Shown: positions 7,818 through 17,102, counted from the stretch's first letter. The stretch is DNA of 64,000 nucleotides from CAZJRQ01 sp964548535 (GCA_964548535.1 CAZJRQ010000002.1:79343-143342); one strand, 5' to 3'. A program made the numbers and translations. Notes: a model not told the origin generated them from the letters alone.

Positions 7818-9341
7818 ATGAAAATGAGAGGTATTTATTCTTCAGTAACCGACATAAGAAGAAAAGTTTTTACCGAGGTCGCAAAGCTTGCTTATGAGGG
7901 CGGTGATTATAGTAGAATTGATGCATTACCATATAAAATTGTACCAGGCAAGGTAGCGGTTTATCGTGAATCAATATTTGTTGAACGTGCTATAGTTGAG
8001 GAAAGACTGCGTTTGGCAATGGGCTTGCCGCTTCGTGAGATTGATGAGCATGAAGCTGTATCTAAGGGTGTTGAGGAATCAGCAATTGCTGAAAAGTATT
8101 ATGATCCTCCACTAATTAATATTATTAATTTTGCTTGTAATTCTTGTCCTGAAACACATTTCCACGTTACGGATTGCTGTCAGGGCTGTCTTGCTCATCC
8201 TTGTAAGGAAGTTTGTCCTAAGGGTGCAATTAAAATCGTTCATGGCAAATCTGTAATTGATCAGGATAAGTGTATCAAGTGCGGAAGATGTCAGACAGTT
8301 TGTCCTTACAATGCTATTAATAAAATGGAAAGACCATGTGCAAGAGCATGTGGAATGGATGCTATTGGTTCTGATGAAAACGGCAAGGCTAAGATTGATC
8401 AGGACAAGTGTGTATCATGCGGAATGTGCTTGGTAAATTGTCCGTTTGGAGCAATTGTAGATAAGGGACAGATTTTCCAGCTGATTCATGCTATGAAAAC
8501 TGGTAAAAAGGTAATCGCTTTGGTAGCGCCTGCGTTTGTAGGACAGTTTGGACCTAAGGCTACACCTGAAAAGCTTACAGCTGCTATGCAAAAGCTTGGC
8601 TTTGACAGCGTTGTTGAGGTTGCAATCGGTGCTGACCTTTGCGCAGTTGAAGAGGCTAAGGACTTTATGAGAGAAGTTCCGGAAAAACAGCCATTTATGG
8701 CAACATCTTGCTGTCCTTCGTGGTCTGTAATGGCTAAAAAACTATATCCAGAGCTTGCACCATATATTTCAATGGCAATGACACCAATGGTTCTTACAGC
8801 TAGAATGGTTAAGAAAGAAAATCCTGACGCATATATTGCATTTATCGGACCTTGTGCGGCTAAAAAGCTTGAGGCAAGCAGACGCTCAGTTCGTTCCGAT
8901 GTTGACTTTGTTTTAACTTTCGAGGAGTTAATGGGAATGTTCAAGGCTAAGGAAATTACTCCTGATGAAATTTCTTCCGATGAAGAGGTTGAGCTAAATG
9001 CTGCAACTGGCGACGGAAGAGGATTCGCTGTAAGCGGCGGAGTTGCACAGGCAGTGGCAGATGTAATTGGACGTCTTGAACCAGAGCGTGAGATAAAGGT
9101 TGCATCAGCACAGGGACTTCGTGATTGCCGTAAGCTTTTGACACTTGCGAAGGCTGGAAAATATGACGGTTATCTTCTTGAGGGAATGGGTTGCCCTGGA
9201 GGATGTGTAGCTGGTGCAGGAACACTTAACGCAGTTGAAAAATCAGCAGCACTTGTTAACAAGTATGTTAAGGACGCACCAAAGCAAAACTCACTTGATT
9301 CTGATTTTGAAATTACTTTGGGAATTAAGAAAAAAGGATAA
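7818..9341 (+). CDS. Monomeric [FeFe]-hydrogenase with ferredoxin-like iron-sulfur domains
   Basis: Predicted to reduce protons or oxidise H2, or to act as an H2 sensor, using the H-cluster; 507 residues. After about 100 residues without cysteines comes a Cys-rich module (CNSC...CCQGCLAHPCKEVCP, about 108-135), then two 4Fe-4S ferredoxin motifs (CIKCGRCQTVCP near 152 and CVSCGMCLVNCP near 198). The hydrogenase domain shows L1 TSCCPSW (about 295), L2 GPCAAKK (about 344) and L3 EGMGCPGGCVAG (about 454). GPC in L2 instead of MPC separates it from classic bidirectional enzymes and fits the less-studied group B-like enzymes. No HydE/F/G maturase or partner subunit is nearby. GGGAG precedes the ATG. 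Direction of catalysis is unknown. Confidence 0.85.
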   Translation: MKMRGIYSSVTDIRRKVFTEVAKLAYEGGDYSRIDALPYKIVPGKVAVYRESIFVERAIVEERLRLAMGLPLREIDEHEAVSKGVEESAIAEKYYDPPLINIINFACNSCPETHFHVTDCCQGCLAHPCKEVCPKGAIKIVHGKSVIDQDKCIKCGRCQTVCPYNAINKMERPCARACGMDAIGSDENGKAKIDQDKCVSCGMCLVNCPFGAIVDKGQIFQLIHAMKTGKKVIALVAPAFVGQFGPKATPEKLTAAMQKLGFDSVVEVAIGADLCAVEEAKDFMREVPEKQPFMATSCCPSWSVMAKKLYPELAPYISMAMTPMVLTARMVKKENPDAYIAFIGPCAAKKLEASRRSVRSDVDFVLTFEELMGMFKAKEITPDEISSDEEVELNAATGDGRGFAVSGGVAQAVADVIGRLEPEREIKVASAQGLRDCRKLLTLAKAGKYDGYLLEGMGCPGGCVAGAGTLNAVEKSAALVNKYVKDAPKQNSLDSDFEITLGIKKKG

Positions 9342-9374
9342 ATTTTCGACATAATTTTTAAGACATATATGCAT

Positions 9375-9409
9375 AAAGACTTCGCTCGAATTTTCGGACG
9401 AAGTCTTTT
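9375..9409 (+). terminator. Terminator after the hydrogenase gene
   Basis: Stem AAAGACTTCG / CGAAGTCTTT with a loop containing a further CTCGAA/TTCGGA pairing, then TTTT, about 35 bp past the stop codon. Confidence 0.85.
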
Positions 9410-9487
9410 GTGTTAAAATTTATATTATATCAAACTAAGTTAAGATTTAGTTAAGAAAAATTTGTGCAAATTGCCATGTGAATGTGT

Positions 9488-9516
9488 TTGCATTTTTTAT
9501 GCATTTGATATATAAT
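9488..9516 (+). promoter_or_regulatory. Sigma-A promoter of the MraY-like gene
   Basis: TTGCAT (9488-9493), 17-bp spacer, TATAAT (9511-9516). It lies 69 bp before the ATG at 9586 and argues against the longer reading frame that opens at 9478. Confidence 0.6.
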
Positions 9517-9585
9517 GTTATAGTATATCATTATGCTCATTTATTTGAGTGGTTGATAAAAATAATAGATAGGGACGATGAACTT

Positions 9586-10557
9586 ATGGTTTTTAATTTG
9601 CTCAGCGAAACACACTTTAAACTAGCATTTGCTATTTTGCTGATAGGCTCGTTTTTTATTACTTTTTTTGCAATTAAATTTTTCAAGAGAATGTTGCCTA
9701 AGGATCAAGGCAGACAGTTTGCTGTTAATGGTGCTCTTTCAGAGGGTAAGCCTAGAGGTGCAGGCCTTATTTTGATAACTTCATTCACTCTTTGCGCGGC
9801 TTTGTTTGTACCGCTTAATGCAGAGCTTGTGATATATTTAGTACTGCTTTACGCGGCTATGATTACTGGCTTTTTAGATGATGCAGCGAAAAATCCTTGG
9901 GGCGAGCTTAAAAAAGGTTTGCTAGATTTGGTTATAGCTGTTGGAATTGTTGTAAACTTCATTTACTATAATGATACCACTATCACTATATTTGGAAAGA
10001 GTTTTGTCTTGCTAAATCCAGTGTATGCAGTTTTAGGAGTAGTTTTAGTCTGGGCAAGTATTAATGTAACTAACTGTTCTGACGGTGTTGACGGACTTTG
10101 CGCAACGCTGTTTTGCATTTCACTAGTTGGATTTATGCCGTTTTTGAAAAATATTTTCATTGGTTCTACTATGATATTAAATGATTTTACATTGATTGGA
10201 TATGTAATGCTTATGTCGACACTTGCATATCTATGGTTTAATACCTCACCTAGTAAGCTTTTGATGGGTGATGCAGGCTCAAGAGCTTTGGGAGTTTTTC
10301 TAGCAATAACAGCTATGAAAACAGGTAGACCACTGCTTTTCTTACCAATATGTGTAATGCTTATTATAGACGGCGGTTCAAGCCTTTTGAAACTTTCGTG
10401 CAGACGTTTTCTTAAAATGAAGAATTTTATGGAGGGAGTTCGTACTCCTATTCATGACCACATGAGAAAAAACAAAGGCTGGTCTGATACTCAGGTTGTT
10501 ATTCGATTTACAATTATTCAGATAGTTGTTGTTTTGGTTGCTAAGTTTGCATTTTAA
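9586..10557 (+). CDS. MraY-like phospho-sugar undecaprenyl-phosphate transferase
   Basis: A polytopic membrane protein of 323 residues, about MraY length. It would transfer a phospho-sugar from a UDP donor to undecaprenyl phosphate at the inner face of the membrane. Catalytic features are D98-D99 in GFLDDAAK, NVTNCSDGVDGL, and D229 in LMGDAGSRALG. The MraY-type C-terminal loop TPIHDHMRKNKGWSDTQVVIRF (in outline: TPIH, GWSD, RF) reads H290-D291-H292, where classic MraY has three histidines. It is not in a division (mur/fts) cluster. Its neighbours are phospholipid genes. It may be the MraY of this lineage or a paralogue for another envelope polymer. The start is chosen from the upstream promoter and ATG. 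Confidence 0.75.
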   Translation: MVFNLLSETHFKLAFAILLIGSFFITFFAIKFFKRMLPKDQGRQFAVNGALSEGKPRGAGLILITSFTLCAALFVPLNAELVIYLVLLYAAMITGFLDDAAKNPWGELKKGLLDLVIAVGIVVNFIYYNDTTITIFGKSFVLLNPVYAVLGVVLVWASINVTNCSDGVDGLCATLFCISLVGFMPFLKNIFIGSTMILNDFTLIGYVMLMSTLAYLWFNTSPSKLLMGDAGSRALGVFLAITAMKTGRPLLFLPICVMLIIDGGSSLLKLSCRRFLKMKNFMEGVRTPIHDHMRKNKGWSDTQVVIRFTIIQIVVVLVAKFAF

Positions 10558-10705
10558 ATTGCAAATCTATAGCGGTTTAATTTAACTTTTCTTTAAGAAT
10601 TCTTGTCGATATTTTTTAAGATGTTTGATATAATATAGATAGAGATAATAAATGTGTGGAAATTAGTAGGTTGTTATCAAGAAAATTAGCGGGAGGCAAG
10701 CTTGA

Positions 10706-11770
10706 GTGAAGAAAAAAATTAGTTATGCTTTAAATATTCTAATCATCGTGTTTATTGGATTTGCTACAATAAAGCTGTTGTTTGGTGATGCAGATTTGAA
10801 AATTATTATGCAGGATTTGCGTCGTGCCAAAAAAGAGTGGCTGATTTTGGGTCTGGCTTTTGTAATATTTTTCATAGCAGGTGAGTCGGTTATAATAAAA
10901 TATATGCTTAGGATGTTTAATGTTAAAACGCCATTCTATCAGTGCTTGAAATATAGTTTTATAGGGTTCTTTTTTAGTGATATTACACCATCATCGTCAG
11001 GCGGACAGCCTGCGCAGGTTTTTTATATGAAACGTGATGGTATTAAAATCGGTTATTCATCGTTGATTATGCTGGTTGTAGCAGTAACTTACAAGGCCGC
11101 TTTGGTTGTTATGGGAATTGTGTTTTATGCACTGAAAAGAAACTTTATAATGCAGAATATGGGCGATTGGTTTTGGCTTTTAATTGTGGGGTTTTTTCTA
11201 AATATTATATATATTGCTGGATTGATTATTATATTCTATAAGCCGCTTTGGGCAAGAAAATTCAGCATAAAGGTTGTTAATTTGCTATGCCGAATTCATA
11301 TTCTAAAGTGGAAAAATAATGAGAAGTACATTAATAAAATTGATCGTATTTGTGATAATTATATCAAGGGTGCAGAGTACATAAAAGCAAATCTTCATAC
11401 AGTGCTGAATATTTTTTTAATGACTGTAGTGCAAAGATTATTTTTGCTTTCTGTGACTTATTTAGTTTATAGGTCATATTCGCTTACTGGTACTAGCTTT
11501 TTGGAGAATGTTGCAATACAGACAATGATTTCAATTGCAGTTGAAATGCTGCCGCTGCCTGGTGCGGCTGGAATTACAGAAGCTTGCTTTATTGTAATGT
11601 TTGGCGGAATTTTCGGACAGCAGTATGTTCGAACGGGGATGTTATTAAGCCGTGGCTTAAGTTTTTATTTCGTATTGATTGTAGGAGGCATGGTTACTTT
11701 GATTGCACATATCCTTAGCATGCGTAAAAGTGAACCGATACAGGGGGAGATATTAAATGAAAAAAAATAA
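10706..11770 (+). CDS. Flippase-like integral membrane protein (LPG synthase TM-domain family, UPF0104)
   Basis: A 354-residue protein with about eight hydrophobic helices and the family motif SDITPSSSGGQPAQVF in the first third plus MLPLPGAAGITEA near the C-terminus. These are typical of the aminoacyl-phosphatidylglycerol flippase domain family (PF03706-like), here without a synthase domain. The likely role is moving a lipid or lipid-linked sugar between membrane leaflets. It starts at GTG 10706, 9 nt after GGGAGG. It overlaps the start of pssA by 14 bp, indicating translational coupling, so its substrate may be a phospholipid made by the next two genes. The substrate is not proven. Confidence 0.75.
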   Translation: MKKKISYALNILIIVFIGFATIKLLFGDADLKIIMQDLRRAKKEWLILGLAFVIFFIAGESVIIKYMLRMFNVKTPFYQCLKYSFIGFFFSDITPSSSGGQPAQVFYMKRDGIKIGYSSLIMLVVAVTYKAALVVMGIVFYALKRNFIMQNMGDWFWLLIVGFFLNIIYIAGLIIIFYKPLWARKFSIKVVNLLCRIHILKWKNNEKYINKIDRICDNYIKGAEYIKANLHTVLNIFLMTVVQRLFLLSVTYLVYRSYSLTGTSFLENVAIQTMISIAVEMLPLPGAAGITEACFIVMFGGIFGQQYVRTGMLLSRGLSFYFVLIVGGMVTLIAHILSMRKSEPIQGEILNEKK

Positions 11771-12440
11771 TGATGTTCAAACGGAAGTTGAACAGGATAA
11801 AAGTCCGAAGTTTATTGGATTTTATAATTACTCAGTAATACTTACATATATAGGACTTGCGTCGTCTGTTTTTGGTATGACTCAGGTTTTTGAAGGACGT
11901 CATTCACTTGCGTTTATGTGCCTGATTTTGTCTGGAATTTGTGATTTGTTTGACGGAAAAATTGCTCGTTCGATGAAAAATCGTACAGCACGAGAAAAGG
12001 TTTTTGGAATACAAATTGATTCGCTTTGTGATTTGGTTTGTTTCGGTGTTTTCCCTGCGGTAATCGGATACAGCTATGGAGCTAATGGCGGATTAGGGGT
12101 TATAGCGGCAATTATGATTGTTCTTGGCGCGGTTATTAGACTGGGATATTTTAATGTTATGGAAGAAGAACGCCAGCGAGAGTCGACTGAGAACAGAAAA
12201 GAATATCAAGGCTTGCCAGTTACAACAGTTGCAATAATTTTTCCGTTGCTTTATTTAGGTAGACAAAACATTCCATTTGACTTTTTTCCATATGTTTTTC
12301 AGGGATTTATGATTTTGATTTCAATTTTGTTTATATCAAATATTAATGTTAAAAAGCTTTCGTTAAAAGGAATACTTTTGCTGTTTACAATGGGAATTAT
12401 TATTTTCATTGGATATTTAAAGGTAAATCATATAATCTAG
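11757..12440 (+). CDS. pssA: CDP-diacylglycerol-serine O-phosphatidyltransferase
   Basis: Joins serine to CDP-diacylglycerol to make phosphatidylserine in the membrane. The 227-residue protein has the CDP-alcohol phosphatidyltransferase signature DGKIAR ... G..D..CD (about residues 62-85) followed by five or so membrane helices. It overlaps the upstream flippase-like gene and is followed 28 bp later by psd, the next enzyme of the pathway, which supports the serine rather than glycerol or inositol specificity. The frame ends in TAG. Confidence 0.88.
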   Translation: MKKNNDVQTEVEQDKSPKFIGFYNYSVILTYIGLASSVFGMTQVFEGRHSLAFMCLILSGICDLFDGKIARSMKNRTAREKVFGIQIDSLCDLVCFGVFPAVIGYSYGANGGLGVIAAIMIVLGAVIRLGYFNVMEEERQRESTENRKEYQGLPVTTVAIIFPLLYLGRQNIPFDFFPYVFQGFMILISILFISNINVKKLSLKGILLLFTMGIIIFIGYLKVNHII

Positions 12441-12468
12441 TAAATTATTAAAAAGGAGATAATCTGTT

Positions 12469-13341
12469 ATGAAATATCGTGATAGAAAAGGCAATCAGTT
12501 TGAAAAGACAACCAAGCAGGACAAGTTTATTGCACAAGCATATGATTCTGCAATAGGCAGAGGGTTGATGAAATTTTTGTCACTTCCGGTGTTTACAAAG
12601 CTTTCAAGAACTGTGCTTAATAGCAGATTATCATCAGCCGCTGTTTTGGGATTTGCAGAGAAAAACAATATTGATTTATTTGATTATGAGGATAGAATGT
12701 ACAGCTCATTTAATGATTTTTTTACAAGAAAAATCAAGCCTGGCAGACGTTTTATTACTCATGACAGTTCGGCTTTGATTTCTCCTTGTGACGGAAAAGT
12801 TTCAGCTTATGAGATAACTAATTCGAGTGTGTTTGTAGTCAAAAATTCACTTTATTCAGTAGATTCATTACTTCGTGACCAAAAGCTTGCCGATAAGTAT
12901 AATGGCGGAACAGCTTTGATTATACGTCTTTCTGTAGATGATTATCATCGTTATTGCTACGTTTCAGACGGCGTTAAGAGTCGTAACAGAAAGATCAGCG
13001 GAATGTTTTATACTGTAAATCCTGTGATAAATAGACATGTTCCTGTATATAAAGAAAATACTCGTGAATATTGTATGATTAGAACTGCTGAATTTGGTGA
13101 TATTATTCAAATGGAAGTAGGAGCAACTTTGGTTGGAAAAATCACAAATGCTCATGGATATGGTAAACGTACCGTTCGTCGCGGTGAAGAAAAGGGCTAT
13201 TTTGAATTTGGCGGTTCAACAATCATATTGCTTGTTGAAAAGGACAAGGTTCAAATTTGTGAGGATTTGATAAAAAATACTAAGCAGGGTTTTGAAACCA
13301 AGGTTCTCCAAGGTGAAATTCTTGGTGAATCAAACCTTTAA
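12469..13341 (+). CDS. psd: Phosphatidylserine decarboxylase proenzyme
   Basis: Decarboxylates phosphatidylserine to phosphatidylethanolamine. The 290-residue proenzyme has the self-cleavage motif FGGST, with Ser250 becoming the pyruvoyl group at the start of the short alpha chain. Other conserved parts are SPCDGKVSAY, the active-site region DDYHRYCYV and NRHVPVY. It follows AAGGAGAT with good spacing. With pssA it gives a complete route from CDP-diacylglycerol to phosphatidylethanolamine, so the cell membrane should contain that lipid. The gene is followed by pulA 35 bp later with no terminator between. Confidence 0.92.
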   Translation: MKYRDRKGNQFEKTTKQDKFIAQAYDSAIGRGLMKFLSLPVFTKLSRTVLNSRLSSAAVLGFAEKNNIDLFDYEDRMYSSFNDFFTRKIKPGRRFITHDSSALISPCDGKVSAYEITNSSVFVVKNSLYSVDSLLRDQKLADKYNGGTALIIRLSVDDYHRYCYVSDGVKSRNRKISGMFYTVNPVINRHVPVYKENTREYCMIRTAEFGDIIQMEVGATLVGKITNAHGYGKRTVRRGEEKGYFEFGGSTIILLVEKDKVQICEDLIKNTKQGFETKVLQGEILGESNL

Positions 13342-13376
13342 TAAGAGGAAATTTTAGTGCGAGCGAGGAGCTTTTA

Positions 13377-15344
13377 ATGGAGAAGATTACTGATTATCAG
13401 CAGTTTGATAGAGATAATGCGTACGACGGAGATGATTTGGGCGTTGTTTTTCGTGACGGAAAAACGCAGTTTAGAACATGGTCGCCGCTTGCAACAGGTG
13501 TATATTTAAACTTGTATCTGGACGGCGAGGGTAGCAATTTAGTTGAAACACTTCCTCTTGAACGTCATTGGCATGGCATTTGGTATGTGGAACTGCTTAG
13601 ATATGCTGAAAATGTTTTTTATACATTTACTTATGAGTTTGATTATAATACAAGATACGAAACAATTGATATTTATGCAAAAGCTTGCGGAGTCAATGGG
13701 CAGCGAGGACAGATCCTTGATTTTAGCAAAACTAATCCATATGGTTGGGATGATGTTAAAAGACCTGTCTGTAAATCACCTTGTGATGCAGTAGTTTATG
13801 AGTGTCATGTGCGAGATTTTTCTGCTGATTTGACAAGTGGAATTGATTGGCAGGAGCAAGGCAAATTCTTAGCTTTTACAGTTAGCGGTACAAAGTATAA
13901 TGGCGTTACAACTTGCTTGGATCATTTAAAAGAGCTTGGAATTACCCATGTTCATCTATTGCCAGTGTTTGATTTTGCATCGGTTGATGAGTCAAAACTG
14001 CATAGAGCGCAGTATAATTGGGGGTATGATCCGCTTAATTATAACTGTCTTGAGGGGTCGTACTCGACTGATCCTACTGAGCCTAAAAAGCGTATAACTG
14101 AGTTTAAAAAGCTGGTTATGGAACTTCATAAAAACGGTATCGGCGTTATAATGGATGTGGTTTATAATCATTCTTATCACACTGAGGATTCAGCTTTTCA
14201 TAAATCTTTTCCGTATTATTATCATAGACTTAATGATGACGGAACTTTCTCAAACGGTTCTGGCTGTGGAAATGAGACGGCATCAGAGCATAAAATGATG
14301 AGAAAGTTTATGCTTGATTCGCTTAAATTTCTTGCAACTGAATATAAGCTGGACGGCTTTAGATTTGACCTTATGGGTTTGCATGATATAGAGACTGTAA
14401 ATGTAATTCGTGATGAGCTAAATAAGTTTGATCCTAATTTGCTGATGTATGGCGAAGGCTGGGCTGGAGGAGAATCTCCTTTGCCAGCAGATTTGCTTGC
14501 ATATAAGTGGAACTCCTACAAATTCGGCAGGGTAGGACTATTTAACGATAACATTCGTGATGCAATAAAGGGCGGAACTTTTAATCCGTATGACGAGGGA
14601 TATATAAGCGGAAATAGAAATGCTGTTCATACTTTGAAGCGTGGTCTTGTAGGTTCGGTTGTGCATTGGCAGCTGCATAATGCGCCTGAGGCTTGCTGGG
14701 CTTTTGAACCTGAACAGGCTGTTAATTATTGTGAGGCTCATGATAATAATACTTTGTGGGATAAGCTTGCAATGTCGGCAAAGCATTTTTCTAGAGAAGA
14801 CAGAGTTAAAATGGATAAGCTTGCGGCGGCGATTGTCATTTTGTCGCAGGGAATGCCTTTTCTTCAGTTAGGACAAGATTTTTTACGCTCTAAACCTAGA
14901 ATTTTGCCGGAAGGTGAGCAGCCGAATGAAACTAATATTTATTGTCACGATAGTTATAATGCATCGGATTACACTAATTCTGTCAAGTGGAACGAAAAGT
15001 CTGATAATATTGATGTTTTCAATTATTATAAAATGCTGATTAAATTAAGAAAAAACAATTCGCTTTTCCGTTTGAGAACTAAAGAAGATGTTAAAAGGTG
15101 TCATAAATTTCTTGATACGAATGACGAGGATTTTGTTGCCTACGCATTAACTGATGAAAATGATTGTTTTGTTGTGGCACTTAATCCGCATAATGAAACA
15201 TACAACTTAGTTTTGCCTGATGGAAGATATTATATTAGGCTAAGCGAGCAGGGCAAAATGAATAAGTTTCCGATTAGAGGGAATGTTAATATTCCGCCGC
15301 TTTCTGCTGTGGTATTCAAAAAAATCAAAGAAAATAATAAATAG
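13377..15344 (+). CDS. pulA: Type I pullulanase
   Basis: Hydrolyses alpha-1,6 branches in pullulan and starch fragments. The 655-residue protein has an N-terminal CBM48-like beta domain (RTWSPLATGVYLNLY). The type I pullulanase signature YNWGYDP (about residues 213-219) is present. The GH13 catalytic residues lie in GFRFDLMGLHD (nucleophile near 330), MYGEGW (acid/base near 359) and EAHDNN (Asp near 455). There is no signal peptide, so it probably acts on imported oligosaccharides. GAGGAG precedes the ATG. It may be read from the lipid-gene transcript, since no terminator separates it from psd. Confidence 0.92.
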   Translation: MEKITDYQQFDRDNAYDGDDLGVVFRDGKTQFRTWSPLATGVYLNLYLDGEGSNLVETLPLERHWHGIWYVELLRYAENVFYTFTYEFDYNTRYETIDIYAKACGVNGQRGQILDFSKTNPYGWDDVKRPVCKSPCDAVVYECHVRDFSADLTSGIDWQEQGKFLAFTVSGTKYNGVTTCLDHLKELGITHVHLLPVFDFASVDESKLHRAQYNWGYDPLNYNCLEGSYSTDPTEPKKRITEFKKLVMELHKNGIGVIMDVVYNHSYHTEDSAFHKSFPYYYHRLNDDGTFSNGSGCGNETASEHKMMRKFMLDSLKFLATEYKLDGFRFDLMGLHDIETVNVIRDELNKFDPNLLMYGEGWAGGESPLPADLLAYKWNSYKFGRVGLFNDNIRDAIKGGTFNPYDEGYISGNRNAVHTLKRGLVGSVVHWQLHNAPEACWAFEPEQAVNYCEAHDNNTLWDKLAMSAKHFSREDRVKMDKLAAAIVILSQGMPFLQLGQDFLRSKPRILPEGEQPNETNIYCHDSYNASDYTNSVKWNEKSDNIDVFNYYKMLIKLRKNNSLFRLRTKEDVKRCHKFLDTNDEDFVAYALTDENDCFVVALNPHNETYNLVLPDGRYYIRLSEQGKMNKFPIRGNVNIPPLSAVVFKKIKENNK

Positions 15345-15351
15345 AATTAAT

Positions 15352-15390
15352 AAAACAGCTGTGAATGACAAGAAATTCACAGCTGTTTTT
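15352..15390 (+). terminator. Terminator after pulA
   Basis: A 15-bp-class stem AAAACAGCTGTGAAT / ATTCACAGCTGTTTT with a short loop and T tail, 8 bp past the stop codon. Confidence 0.9.
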
Positions 15391-15417
15391 GTATTTTAAA
15401 AGTAAAAATGTAAAATA

Positions 15418-15445
15418 AAAAAGAGCCACCTAAAGCGACTCCTCA
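15418..15445 (-). terminator. Terminator after rpsT
   Basis: On the minus strand GAGTCGC pairs with GTGGCTC (two G-U pairs) and is followed by TTTTTT, just after the rpsT stop codon. Confidence 0.7.
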
Positions 15446-15458
15446 ATATGCAAAAAAA

Positions 15459-15713
15459 TTAAGCGTTAAGTGATTTAGCAAGCTGAGATTTTTTTCTAGC
15501 AGCCTGGTTCTTGTGCATAATGCCCTTTGAACAAGCAACGTCAACCTTCTTAATAGCAGTTTTAACAACTTCTTCCTTATTGTCAGCGTTGTTAGCAACA
15601 GCAGCATCAGCCTTTTTAATAGAAGTTCTCAAATCTGACTTAACAGCCTTGTTTCTTAAAGTTTTTTTCTCGATAACCTTAACTCTCTTCTTAGCAGACT
15701 TAATGTTTGGCAT
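15459..15713 (-). CDS. rpsT: 30S ribosomal protein S20
   Basis: Binds 16S rRNA early in 30S assembly. The 84-residue product begins MPNIKSAKKRVKV and is rich in Lys and Ala, as S20 always is, ending in KSQLAKSLNA. The ATG at 15713 is chosen because GGGAGGTG lies 6 nt upstream. A longer frame from 15752 would include the ribosome site in coding sequence. Divergent placement next to gpr is conserved in many sporeforming Firmicutes. Confidence 0.96.
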   Translation of the reverse strand: MPNIKSAKKRVKVIEKKTLRNKAVKSDLRTSIKKADAAVANNADNKEEVVKTAIKKVDVACSKGIMHKNQAARKKSQLAKSLNA

Positions 15714-15964
15714 ATCGACACCTCCCTCATTCGTGAATAGATTTATACTCATTTGGATAAACTAATTGCAGACTGAGAGGAAATGCAATTAGTAGTATTA
15801 AACAAGCCTTGTAATCTATTATAACATAAATCAAAATGAATTGCAATAGGCTTTTATAAAAATTTTTGATAGATTTTAACTCGATTAATTGTGCAAAATG
15901 TAAAAACATATGACTTTTTCGGATGAAAAAACCTTGTGAATTAAAGGAAGGCAGGAATGAATAT

Positions 15965-16831
15965 ATGGCAATGAGAACAGATTTGGCGCTTGAGTCAGCA
16001 CAGCAGGTTTTACTAAATACACAACTTGAAGGGGTTAAGCAGGTAAAACGTAATTATAATGATATCTCAATTGAAGTTACTGAAATTACTGTAGAGTCAG
16101 AGAAGGCTGCACACCTATTAAAAAAACCATTGGGTAAATATATTACTGTGGAAAGTCAAAATGGGCATTTTTCAAATTACAGTGATTTTTTTGAGGAGCG
16201 CGTAGAGTGTTTGGCTAATGAAATTCGTCAGCTTAATGAAATTCCTGAAAAGGTTTTGATTGTCGGCTTAGGAAATCGCGCTATTACGCCTGATAGTCTT
16301 GGTCCTCTTGTTGCAGAAAAGATTTTTGCCACTCGTCATATAAAAATGCTTGCTAAAGATTTGGATACGTCTGAGCTTTCAGATGTTTCGGTTCTAATTA
16401 CTGGAGTTATGGCTCAAACTGGAGTTGAGTCGTCAGTTGCTGTTAAGGCTCTGTGTGACGAAATTTCTCCTGAGCTAGTTATTGTAATTGACGCACTTGC
16501 ATGTTCTGAGTTAAGTCATTTAGGCACTACTGTACAGCTTTGCAATACAGGAATTTCACCAGGAAGCGGAGTCGAAAATGCAAGAAAAGAACTTTCACAA
16601 GCTACTTTAGGTGTGCCATGTATTGCTGTCGGAGTTCCAACAGTTACAGATATGGCAACGATTGCTGAGAGCATATCTTCAAATGCAAGTGATGAGTTTA
16701 ACGGTATGATTGTTACGCCAAAGACGATTGACAATCTTATTATGAGAACTGCTGCATTGATTGCAACAGCTATAAATAAGGCGTTGCATCCGACTTTGTC
16801 TGCAGAAGAAATTGAGTCGCTGATTATATAG
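15965..16831 (+). CDS. gpr: Germination protease (spore protease)
   Basis: Degrades small acid-soluble spore proteins at germination, and is made as a zymogen in the forespore. The 288-residue protein begins with the self-cleaved propeptide region MAMRTDLALE and has VLIVGLGNRAITPDSLGP, the core motif of the family. Later parts include VIDALACSELSHLGTTVQL and SPGSGVENARKELS. The ATG at 15965 is in frame and 12-20 nt after GGAAGG. An ATG two codons later is equally possible. The usual downstream partner spoIIP is absent. A forespore (sigma-G type) promoter was not clearly seen. This is direct evidence of a sporulation pathway. Confidence 0.93.
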   Translation: MAMRTDLALESAQQVLLNTQLEGVKQVKRNYNDISIEVTEITVESEKAAHLLKKPLGKYITVESQNGHFSNYSDFFEERVECLANEIRQLNEIPEKVLIVGLGNRAITPDSLGPLVAEKIFATRHIKMLAKDLDTSELSDVSVLITGVMAQTGVESSVAVKALCDEISPELVIVIDALACSELSHLGTTVQLCNTGISPGSGVENARKELSQATLGVPCIAVGVPTVTDMATIAESISSNASDEFNGMIVTPKTIDNLIMRTAALIATAINKALHPTLSAEEIESLII

Positions 16832-16938
16832 CATATAATCACGCAATCTATAAATTGTCAGATAGTGTAGGAAATTAGTTTAAAATGAAAAACAAAAACT
16901 AAAGTTGTTAATATATGCAATATTTCAACACTTTTATA

Positions 16939-16970
16939 TCACCTTTTTGTCATAATCACCAAAAAGGTGA
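16939..16970 (+). terminator. Stem-loop downstream of gpr
   Basis: A perfect 11-bp stem TCACCTTTTTG / CAAAAAGGTGA with a 10-nt loop and moderately T-rich sequence after it. It is a probable terminator of gpr, about 110 bp from the stop codon. Confidence 0.55.
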
Positions 16971-16994
16971 TTGATTTATATTGCAAGTTGCTAA

Positions 16995-17023
16995 TTGACT
17001 AATGGCTGGATATTTGGTATTAT
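16995..17023 (+). promoter_or_regulatory. Sigma-A promoter of the solute-binding protein gene
   Basis: TTGACT (16995-17000), 17-bp spacer, TATTAT (17018-17023). It gives a leader of about 75 nt that contains a small GAAC/GTTC hairpin just before the ribosome site. Confidence 0.6.
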
Positions 17024-17102
17024 TAATATAGACAGAAATCTAATTGTGAAATGGATTTTTTTACAAGAACGAAAGGTTCTATAATTGAGGAGGAATTATT
17101 TA

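Noticed and set aside
9478..9585. Extra 36-residue N-terminus of the MraY-like protein
   Set aside because: It contains the promoter -35 and -10 boxes.
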